Shown one piece after another: positions 41,143 through 48,948 of a DNA stretch of 48,948 bases. How positions within the stretch are numbered: position 1 is the stretch's first letter; each line of letters starts with the position of its first letter. The notes below the pieces were generated by a model that saw only the letters and a program-made list of their open reading frames with translations, was not told the origin of the DNA and did not search any database. The DNA lies in assembly GCA_937142855.1 (NCBI GenBank), contig CAKZQZ010000001.1, forward strand, positions 1-48,948, given 5' to 3'. Both the position numbers and the translations under genes were made by a program. This DNA comes from an uncultured Alphaproteobacteria bacterium. Lineage in GTDB: Bacteria > Pseudomonadota > Alphaproteobacteria > Puniceispirillales > Marisalimonadaceae.

Positions 41143-42393
41143 TTATGAACCGTACCTTTTTATCCACCCTTCTTCTAGAGCCTTTACCCAAGAGGGATGT
41201 GGCTCTTGAAGTTTCATTTTTAAATCATCATTAGATAAAGTAGCAACCCCTCTTGAAATTTCAGCAAATCTATTTTTCCATTCTATATCTAATTTATCCA
41301 TGGACAATACGCTTGGGTCTCCCCAAAAGTTATTATCTTGTTTTCTTATTTGAGCATATGGAGAGATTAAAAAATTAATGAAAACTTTTGCCGCTTCTTT
41401 TTTTGAGGAGTTATAAGGAATAGTTAAAAAATGAATATTAGCTAAAGTTCCCCTTTCATGTATGTAACTTCTAACAGTCTTAGGCAGGCGTTTTTCAGAT
41501 ATTGCATTTGATGCGTGAGAAATATTAAAAGCCATTCCGATATCAATTTCTCTTTCAGCCACTAGCTCTGTTAAGGCCAAATAATTACTAGGGTAACTTT
41601 TTCCCTTTCTCCACAAATATGGTGTAACCTCGTCTAACCACAACCATAAGGGTTGGAGTTCTACTTTATGTATTCTGTCTTGATACTCAGATTGCAATAA
41701 ATTTTTATTTGATATTACTTCAATTAATATTTGCTTTAAAAAACTAGTTCCAACAAAATCTGGCGGCTGTGGAAAAGTAAATCTGCCTTTATTATTTAAA
41801 ATATATTTTTTTAAATCTATTGATGATTTAGGAGGAACTTTTATAAACTTACTATCATAGTAGAAAGTAAGCTGAGAAAGACCCCATGGCATCTCCATAC
41901 CTTTGGTTTTAATTCCAAAGTCGTTAAGTAAGCTAGGGTTATTTTCAAAATCCAAATATTTCGAGTTGGGAATTTCAAATATCCAATTTTCGCTAGAGAG
42001 TAATGAATTATTTTTCATCATGGCAAAGTTTTCACCATTAATCCAAACTAAGTCTACAGCTCCATTGAGATTTTTGGCTGAATTTTTTTCAGATAAAATT
42101 CTGGCGACAACATTTGATGTGTCAGATACTTTTACATGTTTAACATTAATATTATACTTTCTTTTTACTTCCTTAACTGCCCATTTTATATAACTATTTA
42201 TATTTTTATCACCTCCCCATGCGTGAAAAAAAAGTGTCTGACCAACCGATTTTTTTAGAATGTCTTTCCATGAGTTTGAATTTTCTGCACCATGTGCAAC
42301 ACAAGAAAAAAAAATAAAGTTACAAACCAAAATAATTTTGGAAATTTTTTCTGTAAATCTCTTATTAATTTTCAGTAATAAGCTATTTGTCAT
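41143..42393 (-). CDS. ynjB: ABC transporter substrate-binding protein (YnjB type)
   Basis: Periplasmic binding protein of 416 residues from ATG 42393 (AAGG ribosome site; the upstream TTG was rejected). Signal peptide about 18-38. The mature part has YnjB-family text: FFHAWGGDKNINSYIKW, DLVWINGENFAMMK and GRFTFPQPPDFVGTSFLKQ. Related periplasmic proteins bind anions, metals or thiamin; the substrate of the YnjB group is not settled. First gene of a two-gene unit with the permease, divergent from yggT. Confidence 0.9.
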   Translation of the reverse strand: MTNSLLLKINKRFTEKISKIILVCNFIFFSCVAHGAENSNSWKDILKKSVGQTLFFHAWGGDKNINSYIKWAVKEVKRKYNINVKHVKVSDTSNVVARILSEKNSAKNLNGAVDLVWINGENFAMMKNNSLLSSENWIFEIPNSKYLDFENNPSLLNDFGIKTKGMEMPWGLSQLTFYYDSKFIKVPPKSSIDLKKYILNNKGRFTFPQPPDFVGTSFLKQILIEVISNKNLLQSEYQDRIHKVELQPLWLWLDEVTPYLWRKGKSYPSNYLALTELVAEREIDIGMAFNISHASNAISEKRLPKTVRSYIHERGTLANIHFLTIPYNSSKKEAAKVFINFLISPYAQIRKQDNNFWGDPSVLSMDKLDIEWKNRFAEISRGVATLSNDDLKMKLQEPHPSWVKALEEGWIKRYGS

Positions 42394-42489
42394 TTTCAAA
42401 CCTTCTTTAATAAGATATTTTTTAATTTAAAGTATGGTAATTTAATTTTAATATATTATTTATATCATATAACATCTACAAAAGTTACA

Positions 42490-42774
42490 ATGAACGCATT
42501 ATTAATACTTATAAATGAAATTATCACTCTCTATTTATATACATTATTTGTTTACGTAATAATGACGCTTCTCATTCAATTTCAAATGATAAATAGTTAT
42601 AACAAAATAATAAATGCTATTTTTAGAGCTCTTATTTCTCTTCACGAACCCTTATTAGGAAAAATCAGACAATTTATGCCGTCACTTTCTGGAATTGATT
42701 TGTCCCCAGTAATAGTTATTTTGCTACTAAGCTTTTTAAAAAATCTAATCCAAGACTATAGATTAGGGTTGTAG
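42490..42774 (+). CDS. YggT family membrane protein
   Basis: 94 residues with two hydrophobic helices (about 13-33 and 72-88) and the YggT signature around HEPLLGKIRQFMPSLSGIDLSPVIV. The family occurs in bacteria and plastids and has been linked to osmotic stress and membrane organisation, with no firm biochemical role. It starts a run of five or more genes (yggT-folD-HIG1-adenosyltransferase-etfBA), 10 bases before folD. Confidence 0.9.
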   Translation: MNALLILINEIITLYLYTLFVYVIMTLLIQFQMINSYNKIINAIFRALISLHEPLLGKIRQFMPSLSGIDLSPVIVILLLSFLKNLIQDYRLGL

Positions 42775-42784
42775 AAAAGCTTTT

Positions 42785-43696
42785 ATGAAAAATTTAGACA
42801 AAAATATAGATGGAAAGTCATACGCTAATAAATTACTAAAAAAAATTTTTCCTCTTAGCCAAGAGTACTTTTATAAATTTAATCGTAAACCGTCTCTTGC
42901 TGTAATTCTAATTGGTGAAGATCCTGCTAGTAATGTTTATGTTAAAAATAAGATACGGACAGCAGAGGCGAATAATATTAAATCTATTGAAATTAAACTT
43001 CCTACTGAAACCTCGGAAAAAGAGCTCCTCCAAAAAATTATTTCGTTGAATGAAGAAGTTGAGATAGACGGAATACTTGTACAGTTACCACTTCCCAACC
43101 ATATTTCTGAACAAAACGTTATAAACACCATAAATCCAGATAAAGATGTAGATGGCTTTCATCCTGTAAACTTTGGAAAACTTTATATGGGGGTTCCTAA
43201 CTTTGTTCCATGCACACCCCTAGGTTGTCTATATATGCTTAAAAATGAATTAAAACACTTAAGTGGAAAAAATGCCGTTATAGTCGGAAGGTCTAATATA
43301 GTTGGAAAACCTATGGCATCTCTTTTGTTGTCTTCAGATTGCACGGTTACTCTAACACACTCAAAAACTAAATACTTAAAAGAACACTGTAAAAAGGCAG
43401 ATATATTAATTGCCGCAGTTGGATGCCCCGAAATGATCGATGATACATACGTGAATGAAAATGCCATCGTGATAGACGTGGGAATTAATAGAGTAGCAGA
43501 CCCTCTACAAAACAAAAAATCAATGCTTGTCGGAGACATTAATTACAAAAAAGTTTATAATATAGTGAAAAAAATAACGCCTGTCCCAGGTGGTGTTGGG
43601 CCCATGACAATCGCATGCCTTATGCATAATACAATTAAAGCTGCGTATAAAAACAAGAAATACAACTTTATCGACATACTTGAGGATTCTACATAA
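42785..43696 (+). CDS. folD: Methylenetetrahydrofolate dehydrogenase / cyclohydrolase
   Basis: Bifunctional one-carbon enzyme that interconverts 5,10-methylene-, methenyl- and 10-formyl-tetrahydrofolate, making NADPH. The 303 residues have the catalytic YVKNK (Lys 56), the QLPLPNH segment, the NADP-binding VGRSNIVGKPMASLL and the C-terminal TPVPGGVGPMTIACL signature. The stop overlaps the next ATG by one base (TAATG). Confidence 0.97.
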   Translation: MKNLDKNIDGKSYANKLLKKIFPLSQEYFYKFNRKPSLAVILIGEDPASNVYVKNKIRTAEANNIKSIEIKLPTETSEKELLQKIISLNEEVEIDGILVQLPLPNHISEQNVINTINPDKDVDGFHPVNFGKLYMGVPNFVPCTPLGCLYMLKNELKHLSGKNAVIVGRSNIVGKPMASLLLSSDCTVTLTHSKTKYLKEHCKKADILIAAVGCPEMIDDTYVNENAIVIDVGINRVADPLQNKKSMLVGDINYKKVYNIVKKITPVPGGVGPMTIACLMHNTIKAAYKNKKYNFIDILEDST

Positions 43697-43899
43697 TGGA
43701 ATGGTATAATTTTATACTTTACATATCAATGGCAATAGTTGTACTCGTTCTAGGTTGGGGGTTAATAACTATGGCTAGAGGTGGTGATTATAATAAATCT
43801 AAGAGTAATCTTTTAATGAGATATAGAATTGTATTTCAAGCTCTAGCAATATTAATTTTTGTATGCTTATTAATGTATAAGAAATATTCTAATGGTTAA
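43696..43899 (+). CDS. HIG1-domain twin-transmembrane protein
   Basis: 67 residues forming two membrane helices (about 7-25 and 45-62) joined by the conserved loop ARGGDYNKSKSNLLMRYR. This is the hypoxia-induced-gene-1 fold shared with mitochondrial Rcf1/HIGD1, which associate with cytochrome oxidase; bacterial members are mostly alphaproteobacterial. A role at the respiratory chain is inferred from the family. It is coupled to folD by TAATG, and its stop overlaps the adenosyltransferase start by eight bases. Confidence 0.9.
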   Translation: MEWYNFILYISMAIVVLVLGWGLITMARGGDYNKSKSNLLMRYRIVFQALAILIFVCLLMYKKYSNG

Positions 43900-44485
43900 G
43901 TTAAATAAAATTTACACACGCACTGGCGATGACGGAACAACAGGATTAACAGATGGTAGTAGAGTATTAAAACACTCGTCAAGGCCCCAGGCATATGGAA
44001 CTGTTGACGAATTGAATTCTTCTTTAGGTTTAGTATTTTTATGCCTTGATAACAAAGACACTGAAGATACATTTGGTGAGATTAAGGTATTAATAAGAGG
44101 AATCCAAAACGATTTATTTGATCTTGGGGCTGACTTATCAACTCCTATATCAAAGGTGAAACAAAACTATAAGCCTCTGAGAATTACAAAAAAACAAATC
44201 AATAGGATTGAAAAATCAATTGATAAATATAATAAACAATTAAAACCATTAAATTCATTTATCCTTCCCGGTGGCTCAGAAGCAGCTACCCTATTACATT
44301 TATCCAGAACTGTGGCTCGAAGGGCTGAAAGGGATGTATCACTTCTATCTTGCGAAGAAGAAATCAATAAAAACTCTTTGGTTTATCTAAATAGATTATC
44401 TGATTTATTATTTGTTTTATCTAGAGTTTTAAATGAAAATGGATTAAATGATGTACTATGGGTGCCTGGTTTAAATCAAAAATAG
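43892..44485 (+). CDS. Cob(I)alamin adenosyltransferase, PduO type
   Basis: Makes adenosylcobalamin from ATP and cob(I)alamin. The 197 residues have the ATP-binding N-terminal TRTGDDGTTGL (10-20), AYGTVDELNS, the RRAERDVSL helix (ATP/cobalamin contact) and the YLNRLSDLLFVLSR helix. Gene order HIG1 / adenosyltransferase / etfBA is conserved in Alphaproteobacteria. With cobST at 27.6-30.4 kb it supports B12 use. Confidence 0.95.
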   Translation: MVKLNKIYTRTGDDGTTGLTDGSRVLKHSSRPQAYGTVDELNSSLGLVFLCLDNKDTEDTFGEIKVLIRGIQNDLFDLGADLSTPISKVKQNYKPLRITKKQINRIEKSIDKYNKQLKPLNSFILPGGSEAATLLHLSRTVARRAERDVSLLSCEEEINKNSLVYLNRLSDLLFVLSRVLNENGLNDVLWVPGLNQK

Positions 44486-44512
44486 TCTTAATTTTTAAAA
44501 ATGGAGTTTAAA

Positions 44513-45262
44513 TTGAAAGTTTTAGTCCCTGTAAAAAGAGTTGTTGATTATAATGTTAAAGTAAGAGTTAAAAGCGACAACTCAGGTGTAGAACTAGATA
44601 ACGTGAAAATGTCTATGAACCCCTTTGACGAAATTGCTGTTGAAGAAGCTTTAAGACTAAAAGAAAAAGGCATGGTTGAAGAGGTTATAGCTATTTCTAT
44701 TGGATCATCACAAGTGCAAGAAACTATAAGAAATGCTCTTGCAATGGGTGCTGATTCAGGGATTTTTGTTGAAACGAATGAACTCCTCGAACCGTTAAAT
44801 ATAGCTAAAATTATCTCATCTATTGCCACTAGAGAAAAGTTTGGTTTAATTATACTAGGCAAACAAGCAATTGATGATGATATGAATGCTACTGGGCAAA
44901 TGACAGCTGCTTTGTTGGGATGGGCTCAAGCTACATTTGCCAGCAAAGTTGAAGTTAAAGAAAATAAGGCTATTGTAAGTAGGGAGGTTGACGGCGGCAT
45001 TGAAAATATTGAAGTCAATTTACCTGCCATAATTAGTACAGATCTAAGATTAAATGAGCCAAGGTATGCAAGTCTGCCAAATATTATGAAGGCAAAGAAA
45101 AAACCAATTCAGCAGGTTTCAATTGAAGACCTTAACATAAAGATAGAAAATCGATTAAATATTCTAAAGGTTGAAGAACCAAACAAACGTCAATCTGGGG
45201 TAATGCTCAAAACTGTAGATGAATTAGTAGATAAATTAAAAAATGAAGCTAAAGTAATATAA
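44513..45262 (+). CDS. etfB: Electron transfer flavoprotein subunit beta
   Basis: With EtfA it carries electrons from acyl-CoA and other dehydrogenases to the ETF-quinone oxidoreductase. 249 residues from TTG 44513 give the usual start [16 protein letters not shown], and a GGAG lies six bases upstream. ATG 44501 is in frame but contains that ribosome site within its own codons, so the TTG is preferred. AMP-binding text ([36 protein letters not shown]) is complete. AT-rich codon use, unlike the end of the next gene. Confidence 0.94.
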   Translation: MKVLVPVKRVVDYNVKVRVKSDNSGVELDNVKMSMNPFDEIAVEEALRLKEKGMVEEVIAISIGSSQVQETIRNALAMGADSGIFVETNELLEPLNIAKIISSIATREKFGLIILGKQAIDDDMNATGQMTAALLGWAQATFASKVEVKENKAIVSREVDGGIENIEVNLPAIISTDLRLNEPRYASLPNIMKAKKKPIQQVSIEDLNIKIENRLNILKVEEPNKRQSGVMLKTVDELVDKLKNEAKVI

Positions 45263-45280
45263 GTTAAAAAGGATTAAAAA

Positions 45281-46207
45281 ATGAAAGTACTCATTGTAGC
45301 AGAGCATAATAATAATGAATTATTACCAGCAACTTTACATACAGTAAACGCGGCAAATCAGATTGGTTCTTCTGATTTAATAGTGATTGGAAGTGACTGT
45401 CAGAATGTTATTAAATCATCAACAAAAATCAAAGGTATTAGTAAAGTTTTATCTTGTGATAATGAAATCTACAAAAACCCACTAGCTGAGAATATATCAA
45501 CTTTAATTAAGTCTATTGCAGAAGACTATTCTCATATTTTATTTTCAAATACAGCTAATGGTAAAAATATTGCTCCTAGGCTTGCGGCACTTCTCGATGT
45601 AATGATTATTCCTGATATAATTGAGATTATTGATGACGAGACATTTAAAAGACCTATCTATGCTGGTAACGCCATTGCCACTGTTCAATCGTCTGATGCC
45701 ACTAAGGTTATCACCGTTCGTGGTACAGCCTTTGATAAAGCAGAAGCCACTGGCGGCAGTGCAGAAGTAAGCGATGTTGCTGCGGGTGATAATTCTGGCA
45801 AGTCTGAATTTGTGAAAGCAGAACTTAGCAAGTCTGATCGTCCTGAGCTAACCAGCGCCAACATCATCATTTCTGGTGGTCGTGGTATGGGTAACGGCGA
45901 AAACTTCGCACTGGTTGATGCTGTAGCTGATAAATTGGGTGCCGCCGTTGGTGCTTCACGTGCCGCTGTTGATGCGGGCTTTGTACCGAACGATTATCAA
46001 GTTGGTCAAACTGGTAAAATCGTTGCACCTGAACTTTATATCGCGGTTGGCATTTCTGGTGCCATTCAACACTTGGCTGGTATGAAAGACAGTAAGATCA
46101 TTGTTGCCATCAACAAAGACGAAGAGGCCCCAATTTTCCAAGTGGCTGATTACGGCTTGGTGGCTGACTTGTTTGAAGCATTACCTGCTCTTGAAAAAGC
46201 CCTTTAA
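45281..46207 (+). CDS. etfA: Electron transfer flavoprotein subunit alpha (hybrid composition)
   Basis: Partner of EtfB that binds FAD. The 308-residue frame is unbroken and has the FAD-domain signatures [50 protein letters not shown]. The first 126 codons are AT-rich (AGA for Arg, TTA for Leu), the last 182 GC-richer (CGT, CTG, GCC). The switch lies in the conserved [14 protein letters not shown] stretch near 45,660. The protein could function, but the gene looks like two related etfA genes joined in frame. Confidence 0.93.
   Translation: MKVLIVAEHNNNELLPATLHTVNAANQIGSSDLIVIGSDCQNVIKSSTKIKGISKVLSCDNEIYKNPLAENISTLIKSIAEDYSHILFSNTANGKNIAPRLAALLDVMIIPDIIEIIDDETFKRPIYAGNAIATVQSSDATKVITVRGTAFDKAEATGGSAEVSDVAAGDNSGKSEFVKAELSKSDRPELTSANIIISGGRGMGNGENFALVDAVADKLGAAVGASRAAVDAGFVPNDYQVGQTGKIVAPELYIAVGISGAIQHLAGMKDSKIIVAINKDEEAPIFQVADYGLVADLFEALPALEKAL
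45640..45680. other. Composition junction inside etfA
   Basis: GC by hand count: 23% in 45241-45300, 38% in 45541-45600, 27% in 45601-45660, then 50% in 45661-45720 and 52% in 45721-45780, staying near 50% to the window end (52% in 46861-46920). Codon choice changes at the same point. No repeat, tRNA or insertion end is seen here. Either an assembly join or a recombination crossover fits. Confidence 0.85.
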
Positions 46208-46218
46208 GGAGCGCTTTG

Positions 46219-47094
46219 ATGGATTTTAAAACAATCGGCGTCATTGGCGCAGGGCAAATGGGCAATGGCATTGCCCATGTTGCCGCCCTATCGGGTTATG
46301 ACGTGGTGATGTCAGATGTTTCTTCTGAACAAGCCGAAAAAGGTCTGGCGGTTATCACCAAAAACATGGCCCGCCAGGTAAGCAAAGAGATTATCTCTCA
46401 AGCTGACATGGACACGGCAATCGCCCGTATTAAAGCCAGCGGTGATGTTGCTGACCATGCCATCTGTGATTTGGTCATCGAAGCGGCAACTGAAAACGTT
46501 GCTTTGAAAGAAAAGATATTTGCTGGTTTGGTGCCTCATCTAAAAGATGACGCGCTTATTGCAACCAACACATCGTCTATTTCGATCACCAAATTAGCAT
46601 CAACCACTGATCGCCCTGAGCGTTTCATGGGCATGCATTTCATGAACCCTGTGCCCTTGATGAAATTGGTTGAGTTAATCCGCGGTATCGCCACCAGCGA
46701 TGAAACCTTTGAAGCCATTCACGCTTTAACCCTTAAAATGGGTAAAGTGCCAGCGGTTTCGGAAGATTTCCCTGGCTTTATCGCCAACCGCATTTTAATG
46801 CCAATGATCAATGAAGCCATATATACCCTTTATGAAGGTGTTGGCACCATTGAAGCCATTGACACCACCATGAAACTTGGCATGAACCACCCTATGGGTC
46901 CGCTTACACTGGCTGACTTTATTGGCTTGGACACCTGCCTTGCCATCATGCAAGTTCTTTACGAAGGGTTGGCCGATAGTAAATACCGACCTTGTCCTTT
47001 GCTGGTTAAATATGTAGAAGCCGGATGGCTTGGACGAAAAACCGGAAAAGGCTTTTATGATTATTCGGGTGACACTCCGGTTCCAACGCGTTAA
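46219..47094 (+). CDS. 3-hydroxybutyryl-CoA dehydrogenase
   Basis: NAD(P)-dependent enzyme of the PaaH/HbdA group interconverting acetoacetyl-CoA and 3-hydroxybutyryl-CoA. 291 residues from ATG 46219 (GGAG at 46208-46211). Rossmann motif GAGQMG (10-15), catalytic His 140 in [11 protein letters not shown], the [17 protein letters not shown] segment, and the C-terminal dimer domain ending GKGFYDYSG. Follows etfA in many Alphaproteobacteria, so its position is expected, but its codon use belongs to the GC-richer right part. Ends before a strong terminator. Confidence 0.95.
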   Translation: MDFKTIGVIGAGQMGNGIAHVAALSGYDVVMSDVSSEQAEKGLAVITKNMARQVSKEIISQADMDTAIARIKASGDVADHAICDLVIEAATENVALKEKIFAGLVPHLKDDALIATNTSSISITKLASTTDRPERFMGMHFMNPVPLMKLVELIRGIATSDETFEAIHALTLKMGKVPAVSEDFPGFIANRILMPMINEAIYTLYEGVGTIEAIDTTMKLGMNHPMGPLTLADFIGLDTCLAIMQVLYEGLADSKYRPCPLLVKYVEAGWLGRKTGKGFYDYSGDTPVPTR

Positions 47095-47100
47095 ATTACT

Positions 47101-47126
47101 AACCCCGCTGCGGCGGGGTTTTTTAA
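47101..47126 (+). terminator. Intrinsic terminator after the etf-hbd operon
   Basis: Perfect 8-bp GC-rich stem AACCCCGC / GCGGGGTT (47101-47108, 47113-47120), loop TGCG, followed by TTTTTT. It closes the etfBA-dehydrogenase transcript. The GC-rich style contrasts with the weaker AT-rich groEL terminator on the other side of the junction. Confidence 0.92.
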
Positions 47127-47154
47127 TGCCTTATAAAGTGGGGAGGCTTTTAAA

Positions 47155-47838
47155 ATGGCAGATATGAAAATTGTGATGGTCAATAAAAACTATTCCAGCT
47201 GGTCGCTACGGGGATGGTTGGGTGTAAAACAAACAGGCGCTGAGTTTGAAGAAATTATCTTTGACTTATGGACCGATGAATTTAACGACAAGATCAAGCG
47301 TTATAGCCCCACAGGCTGTGTCCCTGTGTTGGTGGATAAAGATATTTATGTTTGGGAAAGCATCGCCATTTTAGATTATTTGGATCGCAAATTTCCCGAC
47401 TGCGGCATCTGGCCCAAAGAAAGCCACCTGTACGCCCATGCTAAGGCCATTTCTGCTGAAATGCATGCCGGCTTTTTCGCGTTGAGAGGGGCCGCACCAA
47501 TGAACCTGCGTGAGAACCGCCCCTATATGGACATGGATGAAAAGGTTAAAAAAGACGTTGCAAGAATTGAGGAAATTTGGACATCATGTCTTGAAAGTCT
47601 GGGGAATGTCGGACCTTTCCTGTTTGGTAAATTTAGCGGTGCCGATATGATGTATGCCCCTGTGGTCGCCCGCTTAAATGGTTATGGTATCAAACTGAAT
47701 GACACCTGTATGGCTTATATGGATGCGGTGCTTAATCACCCCCATATGAAAGAATGGTATGAAGCCGCGGCTAAAGAAACCTTTACCATCCCAGAAGATG
47801 AAATTCCTGCCACCCAGATGGTGTTAATTGCGCCTTAA
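47155..47838 (+). CDS. Glutathione S-transferase family protein
   Basis: Two-domain GST of 227 residues: N-terminal thioredoxin-like domain (about 1-85, with NKNYSSWSLRGWL holding the probable catalytic Ser, SPTGCVPVLVD with the cis-Pro, and the glutathione-binding ESIAILDYL), and an all-helical C-terminal domain. The substrate is unknown. A GGAGG ribosome site lies about nine bases before ATG 47155. It is a separate transcription unit after the terminator and GC-rich like the rest of the right part. Confidence 0.9.
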   Translation: MADMKIVMVNKNYSSWSLRGWLGVKQTGAEFEEIIFDLWTDEFNDKIKRYSPTGCVPVLVDKDIYVWESIAILDYLDRKFPDCGIWPKESHLYAHAKAISAEMHAGFFALRGAAPMNLRENRPYMDMDEKVKKDVARIEEIWTSCLESLGNVGPFLFGKFSGADMMYAPVVARLNGYGIKLNDTCMAYMDAVLNHPHMKEWYEAAAKETFTIPEDEIPATQMVLIAP

Positions 47839-47869
47839 CACCGCCGCCATAATAGTCGAGGCACCGACA

Positions 47870-48379
47870 ATGATAAAAGTCCTTAGTCATATTATCATAG
47901 CATTACTATTGATGGTGCCCACTACAAATGCAGAGGAGAGCAACATGTCTAAAGCCACGGGAACCTTTGAAATAAGCATGATACCGCAGGATGATGGTGC
48001 CGCCAATATGGGGCGTTTTCAGTTTGAAAAAGCATTTGCAGGCGACATCACAGGCACAAGCATCGGCCAAATGTTAAGCCACCGATCCAGCGTTGAAGGG
48101 TCAGCGGGGTATGTTGCAATGGAAAAACTTACCATCACGGTTGATGGAAAGACTGGCAGCTTTCATGCCCAACACACAGGCACTATGCAAGCGGGCGACC
48201 AATCAGCCAGCATCAGCATTGTGCCTGATAGTGGCACCGACCAATTAACAGGTATATCAGGCAGCATGGTAATAGAAGTGGTCGATGGGCAGCATTTTTA
48301 TACACTGACCCTGAGCTATTCGGTTCGTCCGTATACACCAGCAGCGGCGTTGAATTTAGTGCAACCAATGGTGTATTAA
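47870..48379 (+). CDS. Exported DUF3224 family protein (out-of-frame tail?)
   Basis: From ATG 47870 it has 169 residues: signal peptide (about 1-21, cut near TNA-EE) and a DUF3224 beta-barrel domain (about 27-150) with ATGTFEISMIP, GRFQFEKAFAGDITGTS, GSFHAQHTGTM and DGQHFYTLTLSY. DUF3224 proteins normally stop near that last motif. Here about 18 more codons follow, in DNA where another frame (48301 onward) also reads well, so the true end may be lost at a frameshift or join. Function unknown. Start at TTG 47828 was rejected. Confidence 0.75.
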   Translation: MIKVLSHIIIALLLMVPTTNAEESNMSKATGTFEISMIPQDDGAANMGRFQFEKAFAGDITGTSIGQMLSHRSSVEGSAGYVAMEKLTITVDGKTGSFHAQHTGTMQAGDQSASISIVPDSGTDQLTGISGSMVIEVVDGQHFYTLTLSYSVRPYTPAAALNLVQPMVY

Positions 48380-48948
48380 ATTACGACTTTGAAACAGGCT
48401 ATTTAACCAATTGGTGCGTGGTACAAGGTGACGCCTTTAAAGATGAAGATGTTTCAACAGCGACCCACTGGTTTGCTGGACAATTTAATTTACATGGTTT
48501 TTATCACCTTTGGAGCTTTTTCGATGGTGGCGATAGTGACACAGGAGAAATGCGTACCGGTAATTTTGTCTTGGAAGGTGATGGCCAAATAAAATTTTTA
48601 ATATCCGGCGGGCGCGATTTAACTAACCTATATCTAACACTCGTTGATGCGAATACCGATACCGAACTTTTATGGGCGACAGGTGCCGACAGAGAAACCT
48701 ATGAAGAAAAGGTGATGGATGCTTCTGCCTATATCGGCCAATCAGTTTATTTAAAACTAGTCGATAACAGCACAGGTGGTTGGGGTCATATCAACCTTGA
48801 CTATGTTCGCGTGCCAGTAGCGGATAACTTATCTGGTCAATTCCCTTCTGCTGGGCCGGGTAATCCACCAACCAGTATCAGCTTAAACGGCGGGGCACAG
48901 TCTTTAACCACGGGTGAGTCATTAAATCTTACTGCAACGGTATCGCCA
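48301..48948 (+). CDS. Partial secreted protein: fructan-hydrolase-like module plus Ig-like repeat start
   Basis: An open frame with no start codon at its left edge (in-frame stops at 48226-48231) running off the window. From about 48319 it reads as convincing protein: a module with NYDFETGYLTNWCVVQGDAF, FYHLWSFFDGGD, TGEMRTGNFVLEGDGQIKFL and TGGWGHINLDYV, which resembles the N-terminal beta module of levanase/GH32-type fructan hydrolases. A Pro/Gly linker and SISLNGGAQSLTTGESLNLT, like the start of a bacterial Ig-like repeat, follow. No catalytic domain is visible. The family call is from memory, so moderate. Confidence 0.6.

Overview
The window is a gene-dense, AT-rich stretch of alphaproteobacterial chromosome with a foreign-looking right end. 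It opens inside the 5' end of a 16S rRNA gene on the minus strand. Alphaproteobacterial affiliation rests on the 16S text, on the DUF4167, DUF1178 and DUF1289 families, on class I lysyl-tRNA synthetase, and on familiar orders such as prfA-prmC-DUF4167-clpB, aroK-aroB-CorC, bolA/J-domain/cobS-cobT and HIG1-adenosyltransferase-etfBA. The low GC, overlapping start/stop codons and convergent genes separated by single bases suggest a small streamlined, probably aquatic genome. I cannot name a genus.

Layout. 1-589: 16S 5' end, leader and a near-consensus promoter. 713-5261: an M23 peptidase convergent with clpB, whose first 50-odd codons are cut off by an apparent one-base frameshift, then DUF4167. 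5421-10914: a rodZ-ispG-hisS-prfA-prmC operon. 10961-18967: lysC, ubiG, DUF1178, secA, a parvulin, argJ, mutT and grxC. 18971-25360: a nitrilase, accA, xerD, an unrecognised exported protein, an overlapping 46-residue membrane protein, aroK and aroB. 25360-30703: a CNNM/CBS protein, bolA, a J-domain protein, cobS-cobT cobaltochelatase and rpmB. 30777-38812: pyrD, class I lysS, groES-groEL with a heat-shock-type promoter, heme A synthase, aspS and DUF1289. 38814-42393: a DJ-1-like protein and a YnjC/YnjB-type ABC transporter lacking its ATPase. 42490-45660: YggT, folD, HIG1, cobalamin adenosyltransferase, etfB and the first part of etfA.

At about 45,660, inside etfA, base composition jumps within tens of bases from about 25% to about 50% GC and stays high to the end. 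The reading frame survives, and the following genes (3-hydroxybutyryl-CoA dehydrogenase, GST, DUF3224, part of a secreted protein) have clearly different codon use. A chimeric contig join or a recombination point in a conserved gene is the simplest reading. A second discontinuity lies near 48,320, where the DUF3224 frame gives way to another frame.

The AT-rich part is nearly all housekeeping: translation (prfA, prmC, hisS, lysS, aspS, rpmB), protein quality control (clpB, groESL, secA, parvulin), aromatic, arginine and lysine precursors, folate and isoprenoid synthesis, aerobic respiration (heme A synthase, HIG1, ETF) and B12 (cobST plus adenosyltransferase). I saw no tRNA, CRISPR array, insertion sequence, prophage or defence island, and I do not think the window holds a new multi-gene system. 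The strongest leads are the etfA junction, the clpB frameshift, the small membrane protein beside the exported helical protein, and the hybrid right end.
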